NCBI GenBank assembly: GCA_936450465.1
Contig: OW388291.1
Location: forward strand, 77,137,936 to 77,201,935
From: Gibbula magus
Taxonomy: Eukaryota > Mollusca > Gastropoda > Trochida > Trochidae
Direction of reading: 5' to 3'
DNA: 64,000 nucleotides
How positions within the stretch are numbered: the stretch's first letter is position 1; each line of letters begins with the position of its first letter. A program made the position numbers and the translations under genes. The notes under the pieces are model-generated. The model was given only the letters and a program-made list of their open reading frames with translations. It was not told where the DNA came from and searched no databases. This document shows positions 1 through 13,500 of the stretch, piece by piece.

Positions 1-726
1 TATGATGTCTTAAACACAAGGCCTTAAGTTCATTCGCACTAAGCTGGTTTACTTCTGTAAAACTAGTCTTTAGCACTGGTTTGGACTTGTTACTAGAAAT
101 ACTACATGAAGCATAAGCAATAGTGAATACCATGCAAATAAAGAACTTACTAAAATCAATAGATATAGACCCCATCCAAGTGTATACAACTCATGAGCAG
201 AGAACTGAGAAGATAACGATGTGAATGACATGATTATAAAGTTTATAGAGATAAATGATAACTCCATCTTTGTAATCCTGTAACCAACATTAAAGAAACA
301 TATTCGTTTATGTAGAATGTAAATTACCTCACGATTGGTTCAATAAACAGCTTATCTCATGGTAGCAAACATTTGTAAAACACACATCCCAACACCGGTC
401 CCGCTCCGGTACACGTACTACTCACAAATAAAAAAACACATCTTTTAATCAGATGAAATGATAATAGCACATCGTTATGGATATTTACAACCAAATTGAA
501 CTTAGTACTCACCTGATGAAGTTATGACACATGTAAATAATCTCTAAAACATCCTTCTTTCAGTTTGTTTACTGTTTCCTTTCAGTGTTCAGCCAACGTC
601 AACCGGATTCCCTGCAGTACCGTTTTGCGCATGCGCGCAGCGAGTCGAACATTATTGTGAAACTGGCGAATAATACAGAAGCTAATTAATCAGACGCCCG
701 ACGCAATAACCCCAAAGACAAATACC

Positions 727-1087
727 GTATTTCCTCTAATTAGCAGCCGGGGGTAGAGGTATCTAAAGGTGAATAAGAGCTGGGCCTCCAATAAGGGCCG
801 GGTCTCTAATAGGGACCCGGTTTATATCGCATCAAGTTTCACACCCTACTAGATAATATCCCCCATATATGTTCCCAGGTACTAAGATGGTTGTACCATG
901 CTAAATTAAGTTTATGTCAAATGGCGAGGAGTTTGTGTTATTCTACGAAATTTTAGTCAGTTATCAGAGATTATCACGTGTATTGGTCAACGCTAAAATT
1001 AAATTAGGGCCGGGCCTCAAATAAGCACCGGGGGTAAGAGCCCTTTCATGTTAATAAGAGCCCGAGCCCCTATTAGAGGAAAGTACA
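727..1087. mobile_element. Non-autonomous inverted-repeat (MITE-like) element
   Basis: The ends are inverted copies of TTTCCTCTAATnAG (left near 729, right near 1070-1083). Inside are short direct and inverted motifs of the form AATAAGnGCCGGGnCT. There is no coding capacity. It lies downstream of the mucin receptor gene. Confidence 0.6.
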
Positions 1088-1434
1088 CTACTATAAATAT
1101 TTGAATACTCGAATGCTCTGAGCCCTCGATGAAAAACAAAGATGGGAAACGTTTCATATTTTTCAATTATATTATAAACATTGTTCGGAAATCCCTTTAA
1201 TTTCAGATTCTCCGGCTGGGATAAAACCAACAATAAAAACGAGCACAAACATGTTTTCACAGGTATAGCCTTTTCACCCAGTAATAAGTGCATGAATAAA
1301 AAAACCATATAATGCAAATCACGATGAATTTATTTTTCGAAGATAAAAAATAACCATATTATAAGCATGAAGTAACCATCGGAATATGTATTATCAGGGA
1401 TAAATACACATGTTTCAAGGTTTGTCAGATCACT

Positions 1435-1590
1435 CTAATTCCTCTTGTTATTCCAGTGAACAGCATCCTTCTTTCTGTCAACTGGAACGACCTTCTTGGA
1501 GCGTCGACTGCATGTACGGGTAACCACTACTCCGGTAATGAACCCGACGACGAATCCAACCACACAGCTGATGATGATGTACCGGAAATC
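1435..1590 (-). CDS. Exon 15: transmembrane helix, short cytoplasmic tail, stop
   Basis: The acceptor TTTGCAG is followed by 51 codons and TAG. A hydrophobic helix of about 20 residues (IIISCVVGFVVGFITGVVV) is followed by RTCSRRSKK and a tail of about 25 basic residues ending in NNKRN. Positive charge just after the helix fits type I topology. The tail has no recognisable signalling motif. Confidence 0.75.
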   Translation of the reverse strand, partial: DFRYIIISCVVGFVVGFITGVVVTRTCSRRSKKVVPVDRKKDAVHWNNKRN

Positions 1591-4500
1591 CTGCAAATAA
1601 CAAGATGTAAGTATAAAACTATTAAAAATTGCGAAGGTAAGTTATATAACTTGATCTCTACATTTTAGCTAACGTTTGCTGTTGCTAATGAACGGCAGTG
1701 CTTATGGCGACCTCCAATTGAATACTCTCGATATTAAACATGGTGGGCTTGTAAAACACTGATGCCCCCGGGTATAACAATAAATGAAAAACGTAACATT
1801 ACCTCGCGTGAATGATCTGGTCAAGTAATGAAGGTTGAAGCAAATTTTATTGCCATGGTTAAAGTTCACGAAAATTTATCCATGAGCTAAGGTCAAGGTC
1901 ACCAGGTAAAATTTTCAACTCATCACAAGGAATACAAAAGTCCAGTATCAAAGCACTATCAAATCAAAAGGCTCCCTACGCCAAGGTCAGGGTTGCATGG
2001 TCTCATCATTATAGATGAACATGTCAAGTATCAAAGACCTATCACTGACCATCAAAGTAATGGCCAAAGGTAAAATGTGGACGGACAGACATGCGGACAG
2101 GTAGAAAACAATATACTCGGGAACTTTTTGAAAAGGAAATTTATAATACATGTAAGATAATCAGCTGGATGTCGCTTTTTCAAAATCTGTGCGAGTGACC
2201 AAAACAAGAATGATTGATCAAGACTATCCAAACAGGTGTTGACAAATATGCTTGGGAGGAAGCAAATTGATCTAAAATGAACAATTTTAATAACAAAAAT
2301 ACTCACTATTGTGTCTCTTTGCTTTAAGACTGCAACAAAGAAATTAATTCTTATTAGCATACTAGTATACTATCGAGCTTATTTATTAACTAGAGATCAA
2401 ATTAATGATTTCACACAAACATTTTTGAATTTTAGTTTTAAAGGTCAAGATTAGTGAAAGCGACAAGTGTCAATTTGTTATTACATGTTATGAGCCCCAG
2501 GTACCTGTTGTTGTAATGATCTGTGAATGGTTCTTGGAATAGCTAGTCGCTTGATAAGTACCATGCAAATCATGATTACCAACCAACTACCAACGCTGCC
2601 AGTGCATACGGATGAAGAGGTGCTGTCATTTTATTATGCCCAAGTGTAAATAGTGTATCTAACACGAACAATTCTTATGTTTATCGTTACAGCAAGAGTA
2701 AGATATGACACACATTTCTTTCAATACAGTGGAATGATCAGCTGATAAAAACAGAGGTCACTAGTCCAACGTTCCTCTTGAAAAGATAAAGACTGATTTA
2801 TAGTTTATATAGGTTATCAATTACGACAGCGAATATGAGAAAGCTTATGTACCATTAACGACAGTGGTCCGATCCGTAGCATACAGCAACGTTCCTCCGT
2901 CCAGTGTTTTACTTTCTGCTGAGTTGATGTGTCCGATACGGTTCGGAATAGTCGTAGATAGTTCCTCTGGTGTTTTAGTAATAGACCCAGTGGTTGGAAT
3001 TTGAATTGATGTTTCCAGGAGGGGAGGCTTCGATGGAGGGTCAGTTGATCTCACTGTTGTTGGTGTTGTAGGGGGTTTTAGAACAGCTTTCAATGTTTGT
3101 AGCAATTGTCTTGTTGTTTTCAGCATTAAAGGTGTATTTGTGGCTGTTGCTGTTACGGTAGATAAGGTTGATGTCTTTGCACGTTTTACCATTGCTGTTG
3201 TTTTTGTCATTGAAGGCCCTGGTGTTGGTGTTTCCGTTGTTGTAGGTGTTGTCGGTGTTGGTGACCTTATATATGTTACAGTGAATAATGTTGATGTTGT
3301 AGGTGTCACGGTGGTGGTCGTTGATGTTGGCAATGTAGATGTTACGGTAAATGTTGTTGTTGGTGACGATGGTGGTGTTACGTTGATTGTTGTTAATGTT
3401 GACGTTTTAGGAATTACAGTGGATTCTGTTGTTGTTGGCGTTGTCGTAGGTATTGTTGATGTTCCTGATGTTGACAATGTAAATGTTACGGTGGTTGTAG
3501 TTGTTGTAGGTTTGTTGGATGCTGTTGGTGTTGGTGTTGTCGTAGGTACTGTTAATGTTGTTGATGTAAGCGTTGAAGTTTTTACGGTGGATGTTATTGA
3601 TGTTGGCGTTGTAGGCGTTACGGTAAATGTTGTTGTTTGCGTTGTTGTTATTGATGGTTCTTTTGTCGTTGTTGATGTTGTTGAAGGTAGTGTTGTAGAT
3701 GGGCCTGTACAGGATATACATGTATGCTGGTTAAAAGATATGCATTTATACTCAAATACTTTTATTATTAGTCATATACAAGGACATATATAATCACCTC
3801 CCAAAGAACACAAGTACATTTTATTGTCATTATACAAAAAAGATTAACTGACAGGCAAAAGAAAGTATATGGATGACACCTGTTCATCGACATATAAGAC
3901 ATATTCTATGTGAAAATCAATAAATGTGCCTCGTTTATAACAGTTTAAACATAGTAGGGTCATGTTGGTGTACATTTCATTTCTTACTCCTGTCTAAACT
4001 GACAGGCAAAAGAAAGTATACACTTTTTGAAAATGAAATTATGGAGAATTCATATTATTGATGTCGACAGTAAGCATCGGATACACTGGGCCTAAACATT
4101 AACTTTTGTTTTTTTAAAGTTGAACTAAAACCAGATTAACACATTTTGGAGAAAATATTGATAATCACGTGACTTTCATACTGGTGTAAAGTCACGTGAC
4201 ACATAGTTAAAATTGCTGCACATTATTAATGTTGGCCATCCCATCTGTGAAGAAAACACCTAAAACCCGTCAAAAGTAACACCAGAAAAACGTGAATAAC
4301 TTCTGAAATGAGACAAAAGCTTGGCAACGGATGCCAAAGTTACAAAAATCGCCCTTGTTCCTGCATTTCTAATGTCAAAGTGTTGTCACATTACAGCCGA
4401 GTTGGGGAGACATTTGACAATCCAAGAACACAAAAAACAATGGTCTTTTTGCCAAATGAAGGCCGACACCTGCTTGCGTTAGACCGCCGTCAACGCTATC

Positions 4501-7500
4501 TCTGAGTGACGTCATTGACGGCGACCACAATAGATCGGCGTGTCACTATGCACCCGCGCACCAGAAGACCTTGAACTGCTAGAGTCGAAGTTTTTCGACT
4601 GCTAAATAGACAGGTACTGCTGAATTTTGATGTATGACTAATGTCATTATGGCTGTGATAACGTCGGTTTGACATGCAACGTTACTGAGGTTACAGCTTT
4701 ACAATAATTTTTATTTTCTCAAGAATTGTCGCTGATTGTCAACTGTCAGACGGTCCACAATCATGACAATGGCTTGTTAGAATCAAACCACACCCTCCAG
4801 TTAATGCACAATGATCGATGCAGGTTTTGCACAGACACAGCTGTCAGGTGACGTCATAAGACATTTTAAATTCTCGATCAGACAGTGCAATATATGATGC
4901 GTTGACACACGAATCGTCCACATTTGGCACCGATGTGGCATATTTTACAAATTGAACGACTTAAGGAAATAGAAAGAATTAAAATTAATGTGTTTTGGTT
5001 GTGATTTAGTTTTACCCCTACATCTTTTGGATTTCTTGTGTGCAAAACTGGCTAATCAAACGTTAAAGTTTAGGATTTTGATGTTTTCCGAAATGATGAA
5101 CTATCCAATGTACCTTATCTCAAACTTCTACCATAATTAGTTAATTATAGTGATTTAAAAAGAGGTGTTCACTTTCTTTTTTCTGCCAGTTTATATCGTT
5201 AACGTTATGATCTTAAAATAAATAGTTTCAGAGCAACCGAAATAACCAAAACGTTGAATGTACAGCAACATGACCAGAATGCCAGAAAAATACGACACCC
5301 TTAGTAATGATAAGTAGTTTTGAACCTACCGTAGTGATACTTGAGTCGTGAGACCATCAGTTAAACATTGTCTTACGACTTTCATTAAGTTTTGTGATGG
5401 TGTTTCTGTTTTCTCACCTATATCACAGACGGTCCCAGACCAGGGAGGGAGACACGTGCAGATGAACTGTACAGGGGCTGACGGGGGGAGCGTGATGCAC
5501 TTGGCCCCATTCTTACACGGCATAGAGTCACAGTAGTCGATTTCTGGAGGGAAAGTGTAAGTAATTCAATTGCGTCTCGATCACACTTTACCAATGGTAA
5601 AGGATGACAACCCTTAGAACAACAGAATGCTTTAAATTTGTAAAATAGTATCTGGATATCCTTCAGTTAAAGAGTGATGATATTGATAAATAATCTTAAA
5701 GAGACTGTGAGTGTATAATGCTTTTAATACAAACTTTATTTCAACACTTATATTGATAATTACATCAATCGATAGAGATATTTCGTCACATATGGAAAGT
5801 ATTTTCATATCACGACAGTCCGATGTTATTTAATTTCAAAGATATCTACGAGTACCGTCCGGATTCGAGGGCAGGATTTTCCTTCCTTGCATTCAGGTAA
5901 TGTATGATGTAAAACACATTAACAATTTCACGGTTTTGGAGACTGCGGGCTTGTCAATTGCAAAGTCGCTATGACAACGCGCACTTACGAAAGCTTTTTC
6001 TCAATTATATTCGTCCTGCAGTTATTATTACGCGTTTCATTCATTGCTGATTGTGACGATAATTATCTTTACATGTTTCTAAATGTCTTGGAAATATACA
6101 GATTATAACTAGAAACATGTGCATGTGATGCACTGTGATGTCCCCCGCTCCAACTTTCAATCCAACCTAGTCATATTACCCTTATTTTTCACTTATGCTA
6201 AGCACTAAGTTCAATACTGCTTTAATAACGAGAAATAAAAAATTCAGAATAGCCAAAGTAGCAAAAGGCACCACTCTATCACTACCGGTAGGTCTAAGCA
6301 AATACAAAGTTTGGTGAAAAAATATTGAACGGTTTTTTAGAGGCCGGAAAAGGTCCCTACCCTCAATATGCACTAAGTTCAAATGTTTCCATGGAAACCA
6401 GAAAAAAAAAATTCAGAATAACCAAAATAGCAAAAGGCACCACTCCACCACTGGTCTAACCACATACCAAGTTTCGTGAAAAATTATTGAACGGTTTTTG
6501 AGATATGGCCCGGAAAAGAAAGCATTTCTGAATGACGGAATAACGGAATAACGGAATGACGGAATGACGGACGGAGGCGAATACATTATGTCTCCCGAAA
6601 AAAATTTCGGGGGACATAATAATAATAATAGTATATTTATAATGCGTACATATCCACATGAACAAAGCATGCTGAAGGCGCTACACAATTTTTACCCTGA
6701 AGGAATCATACTTTCGGTGCTGCCTATGAAGCGCTCCGCACGACCGATTAGGTCCATACGTTCCCATGTCCAGGTACCCATTTGTACAGCTGGGTGAACT
6801 GAGTGCAATGTGGATGAAGTGCCTTGCCCAAGGACACAACACAGTATAAGACCCAGGTCACAAATGGTTGGTGTCTCCACCGTTGGCGTGAGAGGCAGAC
6901 ATGCTAGCCACTACACCACTGTGCTCCAGTTATGGGTATTTAACTTGTGTAAATGATATTTTATTGTGATTATACAAACAACCTATGACACATATATAAA
7001 TGTACAATCATGTATTTATATTTCTTAACTTAACACTTCAAACAAATTACCTAGTTGGCAAAACAGCTATTTGAATATCTGTAAGAATTATAACTGAATC
7101 AAGTGATAAATACACGCCAAAAACTAGTGTACCTCCATATATGTGTCTACCCAAGAACTTGTTTGTTTGTTTGTTACAGCATGCAGTGCTTTGTGCTTGA
7201 AATAGTCGATCTCTATTTAGACTGAAAAACACTTTTACGAAATAGTGTGATTCTCTGCTTATATGGGGTCGAACAAAAACATATGTTTATTTTATTTCAA
7301 CAAGAAATATTTTGGGAAATTTTCCTGCATTCTTTAACAACATTCTCACGGGCATTTTAAATAATTGAACACATCGACGGTATAACATTTTTTTTACAGC
7401 TATCCCGTCTGCTTTTATTCAATATTCAATACTCATACCTGTTTGACAGTTGTTCCCAGTGTAGCCATGGCGACACATACAGGTGTACTGGTCCCAATCA

Positions 7501-10500
7501 GATACACACTGTCCACTATGTCCACACGGCTCAGCCATACACGGATCTGGAGATTTTATCTTTGTCAAATTAACGAATAAAGCCATTTAGAAAGAAATAT
7601 TATTTAATATAAATCTTCCTACAATCAGTCGTTTAAAAAGAAGAAACGACGGTCACTTAAAGGTACATCGATTGTGTTTCATGATATTGTATTTGGCTAA
7701 ATCCATGCCAAGATACCATATGTGGTGATTTCAGTTCCAATGCTTTTACTTAATTTACATATTAATCCCCAATCACCAACAGTTTTATAATAGTTAACAG
7801 TTTCCAGTTAAAATCGAGCAACATTATACATTGCAGAATCCGAAACTACACGTCCTATTTACATGCACATTAGTTATATGATCTATTAAACATTATCAAC
7901 CCAAATTTGAATTTTTGTCTGTTGTTACTTAGTTTAAAAAATTACGTTTGACGCGCGTCAATCGCGGATGTATTGTTTTCGATCAGATATCGCTACTTTT
8001 ACTTTTATCACCATTATACTGAGTCGACTACCATAACACTAGTAATTTTCGTCAACAGTCAGATCTTCTCGATGAAATAACAGCATTTAAAACATTTGGT
8101 ATATGTGATTCCCATCAACACAATGGATACACCTGTAATTGCTTACACATATGTCATGGTGGTCGACTAGCTGGTCTGTGTGATATATGTGTATAGCCAT
8201 GTACTGGCGGTATGTATGATTAAGATAACCAGAACACTAACAAGGTATGATTTTAGGATTAGGCTTATCTTACCTTGGGGGATTACGATCAGAGTGACAC
8301 ATGACACGGCGATCCTGTCAACAAAACCTATATTTGTTATCATTAGTGAATATTGATGAGCTAAAACCTAATGCGTATAATACTGAAACAGTAAACATGT
8401 TATAATGTTGCTTTAACATAAGTGTGACTCCAGCGTACAGGCCGATGATAGAAGAAAGGAAAGTCAAAGTTATTAATTTTGAAATATGATATCAAGCGCA
8501 TAAAGTACATACACGCGGCATAAACAAATGGTCCTAAACGTTCTTCATGATCATACCAATTACAATATACATATACCAACTAATTCAATCTTAAGTATTT
8601 CAGCTGTACCTGCCCGTGCCCCCAGTAACTTTCAGACAGATATACTGAGGCCCAGCCTGTGATCCGAGCACCCTGAAATCTGTTCTGTATGCGGTCCCCT
8701 CCCATCTCACTGGAGATACCACAACTCCGGCCAGGGTCGTGTTTACCAATTCAACCCCTTGCACTGTACTTCTGAAGAGTATTTATGACTGTACATGTAA
8801 ATCAAAATGACTTTACCTTTAACTTACTGCATAACCGTAAAAAACAACATGAATGCACAGCATCTAACTATTCTAAATCAGGTTGTTAGATAAACATGGC
8901 ATATATACACGTTTGAGTATAGCATTAGTTGAAAGAAGCGTCTGTAAAATGTTATTGGCCCGGGGATCTTTCATGTATATATCAACGTACTCGAGACGAA
9001 TAAAGGATATGAAGAAAGACAGTCTGATTAAAAATAGTTCATCTGCAGGTATACGAACTCAAATGGTTCTGAGGTTTCCTGGCGAGGAATCTACAGAACC
9101 TGTTCGTACCCCGTTAGATGCAGTATTTGGCAAATTTTATTTCTCGGAACAAGGTCGATGTGAATCAGATCTAGACTGTGAAGAAAGATGAAATGCGTGT
9201 GGATATAAACCATTTAAAATCAAGTATTAAATAAACAACACACCCGGATGAGAAAACGACAGGAACTTCACACGTACTGTTCAGAAGACACGTAAAGCTA
9301 CCATTCATTGGTGCGAGATCTTGCATCTGAAATCATTGATGGCTTGACCATTTAAATGTATTTTAAGTGTTTATTGAATGATATAATCAATTGTATAATC
9401 GTGAAATGGTGTATTTTTCGTTAATTTATTAACCAAATGGATGATTAATTTTAATTTGAAAAAATAAATCACTTACTGTATCAACAAGTTGTACATCTGG
9501 AAAATAAAATAAATGAAATACTGATTTGAATGTCGAGTAAAGTCATTCTTCAGAAGTTCTTTTTTTACTTATTACCACGTAACCTTGTTTCAATCTGGCC
9601 ATTTTTCTTGGTTCTCGTACAAGCGCGTGTAGTTAAATCTTTTGGGATATGGCTAAAGCTAAAACAGTAATCTGACTTGAAATTGGTATCTAGATAGTTA
9701 AAAAGAATACTAGTTCACCTTATAAACATTGTACATGTACATTTAGTCACAACAACATATATTTATGGTTTTAAGTAATCCGTTAGTGATCATGCCGGTA
9801 TTAGATATATGGATCATTGTTTACCTTTTATTGTTACAAGGAAGTTTCTCTCCTGTCCATTGATCCTTTCAAAACAAAAATCACAGATTTGACGTGATTG
9901 TATTTGACATATATGTAGGTTAGATCTATCAGATTATAAGAAAACGGATACCATAGACGAACTCTGGTACCGTGTAGGCCTATTACAATAACAGATAGAA
10001 CATGGCTTCTAATATCATTAGCTTTGAATGAATAAATTAAAACGTCGAGTTTACTGTAACATAGTTGGACCTGTAAATTTATTGACATTTTGATGATATG
10101 TGAGTTAGGTAACCGTAAGAACAATTAATATGCCATTGATCAAAACCAAAAAGATACTGGATGGCGAATTGCCCTCTTGGTCCATGAGGCACAACACGTA
10201 TCACATATGACAACCCGAGTACCAAGATGAACTGGGAAATGACGCCCTGGAAGCTACCGACCCTGCAGTGTCGACTGGCGAAGTCTGTAGAATGTAAGTA
10301 CCAACATCACTCTTGGTCGTATTCCAGGAGAGCACTTGACCTTTGACCCTACCCTGAACTGGATGTGGGTCAGACACGTGGATGTTTAGCTGCTGAATGG
10401 AGGTCACCGATATGGATTCCAAAGATCTACACATAAACAGAGTAAAACAAAATATATTGTCAATACAATACAACAAATACGTTCAATAAATTATATCATT

Positions 10501-13500
10501 GCTGTATGAAATAATCACTTGACTGAATGTGATAAAAAAAAAATCAATTTTCGCGAAAATCTTTAATTACTTATTTTTTTATTTTATTTTTATTTTAAAA
10601 TTATCTTACAAAAAGTCTTTTGAAGCCCGATTTAAGCTTTATAGGACTTTATGATGAGAACTAAGAAACTCGGAGAAAATGTAGCGTAGCCCCTGAGGCT
10701 CATTTTAGGAGCTACAGTCAGTTGTTTTCAATATCCTATGACGTATTACCAATTCAATGAGCATAAGTCAAGACTTGAAACTATTACCGTGATCTAACGG
10801 TGTAATCTAATACATAATGATATACACGTAGGTGACTGATGACGTTTCCTTCAGAGTTAATCATTCGATCGCTATTACAATATGATCAACGTCCAATGAA
10901 CGACGATTTCTAAGAAATATGAACAGATAATGTTTTGAAAATTCATATTGTATTTTGTATAGGAACGTTTCTTTTGCACGTGAGTATTCTAAAACGCCCA
11001 TAGAACTCAGCATTCTCAACTTTGATCCGATATGTTGAATGTAGTTGCTTACGATCGGCATTGATAATATATTACTACCCGTAAGTGCCTGTGCCATAAG
11101 TTGTTCCCGAGACGAGTGTTAATTGTGATTTCCCGAACGAGAGCACATTTTTTTTTACCAAAGTCGCGAAATTGAGGAAATACACCAAACTGTACGCTTG
11201 TATCATTGGTCATGAAGTTACCTAACCCTGATAAAGTGATATATTGCCCGTGGTCATCGTATGAAATATGTGAAGGATAGTAGTGTCATCGCAGGTATTA
11301 ACGTCTTCATTGTATGAGAGGTGATGTTTTAAAATTAATCCTTCAAGTTCGTTCTTCATTCATTATATTTTGAGGATATTAAGCAGTTCCTAAAAGGAAC
11401 AGATGTGCCGAAAATAACTACCAATATTATTATCATGGTTAATATCATTTTTATCATCATTCCCCAATTACTCTCTAGACAGTGGATGTGGTTGTGCAAA
11501 CAGTTCAATCTCCAGCCTGGACCCAGCGTACAGCTCGAAGTGGTGGTTGTTGTCTGGGGTTGGTGCCACAAACATTGGTGCTTGGAGGTTTTTTATAGTC
11601 CGCACTAGAAACTGATTGTATGACACATGCGTTTTTATGATTAAGAATTATCCTTATAACTTGATACATCGTAACAACTGGGAGTTACATGAATTTAACC
11701 ATCAAATCAAAATCACGGATGCAAACAATTTCTAGCCAAAAAGGGTTTTTATGTTGTTTATGTGAATCAGCCAATTTGTTAAAAGCAATTTTGTCAATGA
11801 CAAATTATGAACATTATGTTACTGTGGCAAAATGCAATGCTCAGATGACCACCCTCAGTGAAGTTCAGCAACAGTTCGCGCTAGTTATCGCCAGATGGGT
11901 GACTCGCTTCAACGTCGGATAATAAGATAGCTTGAAAAGTTTATTTGTCTCACATCGATAGAGCGACTTGTTGAGTTATTCTTGGTAGGTCACAAATGTG
12001 CCTCTGTCAACCAAGCAGTAAGCTGGGTACCTGGTATGGTACGGCGTCTCAATTTGTACCTTGAGCACTGGTTGTATTCTACTCAGGGAGTGTTTTCTAT
12101 TCGTTGATCAGGGGTATTTTGTCTGCCGGCGTTTTTAGCATACAGTGGCTATTATTTCATTTCTATTACATAACACTTTGATACGTATATAAGATTCGTG
12201 ATGATATCAATGGAGTACAAATAAATTGTATAAATAGATTTATAGATCATGAATACTTTACCGAATGTAAGCACGATATTCTCTTACGGAATATTCTTTT
12301 GGTACACGCACTGATTAATAAGGTATATAATGGATTAATTTGTTATAGGGTGGACGTTTGACAAAACTGTGTATGAATATCAACATGAACAACATTATCA
12401 AAGCAATCCTATCTCAAACCTGAACATTACCTGAAGAGGCACAGCAGACAGTGGGAGTTGGAAGGGGGTCCTGGTACGGTGAGGCTCCGAGCTGATGTGT
12501 ATGGGAAGGTAGTTGTAATCCATCACCTTGATCAACACAGCTACTGTACCGTCATCTGTGAAGCCGCTACTCTCACTCGCATTGATCAGGATACTGCAGT
12601 TCGTCTGGATAGAATCGGGACACCGCGTCATGGATAAACATGAGATCTGATTTATCTACCTAGTATGCTGATTAGTGTTTCTGCTAACGAGTTACGGTTT
12701 GTTTCACTGTTTACATGGAGTTGTTTTATTACCAACTACTTCAATTGTCTGAAATTGGAGGACTGTGACTCGTTAGCAGACACGTTAATCACCATAGGTA
12801 TATATACTCTGATAGAGCAGGAGGAGTCAGTTCGGGCTCGTTTGCTCAACACTTGTGCTCTCATCATCAAGTTACAACAAGAAGTATATTAATGATATAT
12901 AGCGTTTTTGATGACCTTTTGTTAAATATTACACCTCAAATGAAACGATTCAATTATGCTCTCAATGCGCCCTTATCCCAACCCATGACGCAGAGACCAC
13001 TGGCGCTTCCTTGGAGAACTGCCTTCTTATGAAGTGAAGAAATGATGACCTAATGGACCGTAATGGTGACCATTTGATATTGCAGTGTCGGACGAGTTCG
13101 CAATGGCACAGCCACTGCTTTAACGTTTAACCAAACACCAGTTTAATGAAGTTAATAGAGCATCATTAGAGCACTTACCCGTTCTACATGAACGTTGACC
13201 ATCTGATTGAGGTCCCCGGCTTCCACGAACCTGGCATCAGAGCAGAACACCACATCTCCATCAGCGTCCATCGTGGGTAGCTTGATCTCGGTCAAGGCGT
13301 TTAGTTGTATACTGTTCAATTGAAATCCGTGTTTCAAACAAAATTAAATTCATTTAAAACAATATCTAAATTTTCACACATATTATTGACAATATTCGTT
13401 ACATACTATTGTGACTTTCAAAGGCCATGACGAATATAATTTAATTAAATCAAATAACTATGAGGATTGTGATTATTAGGTAAACATAATCGTTTTTAAA

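Noticed and set aside
2513..2625. Candidate extra exon between the mucin and TM exons (contains VGSWLVIMICMVLI)
   Set aside because: It has a good CAG|GTACC donor, but no acceptor fits the incoming phase and it would add a second hydrophobic segment.
3140..3793. 217-codon plus-strand frame rich in Val
   Set aside because: It is the antisense of the Thr-rich mucin exon; ACN repeats read as GTN on the other strand. No signal or splice context of its own.
8883..9191. 102-codon plus-strand frame
   Set aside because: It lies in an intron of the minus-strand membrane protein gene and has no recognisable motif or splice support.
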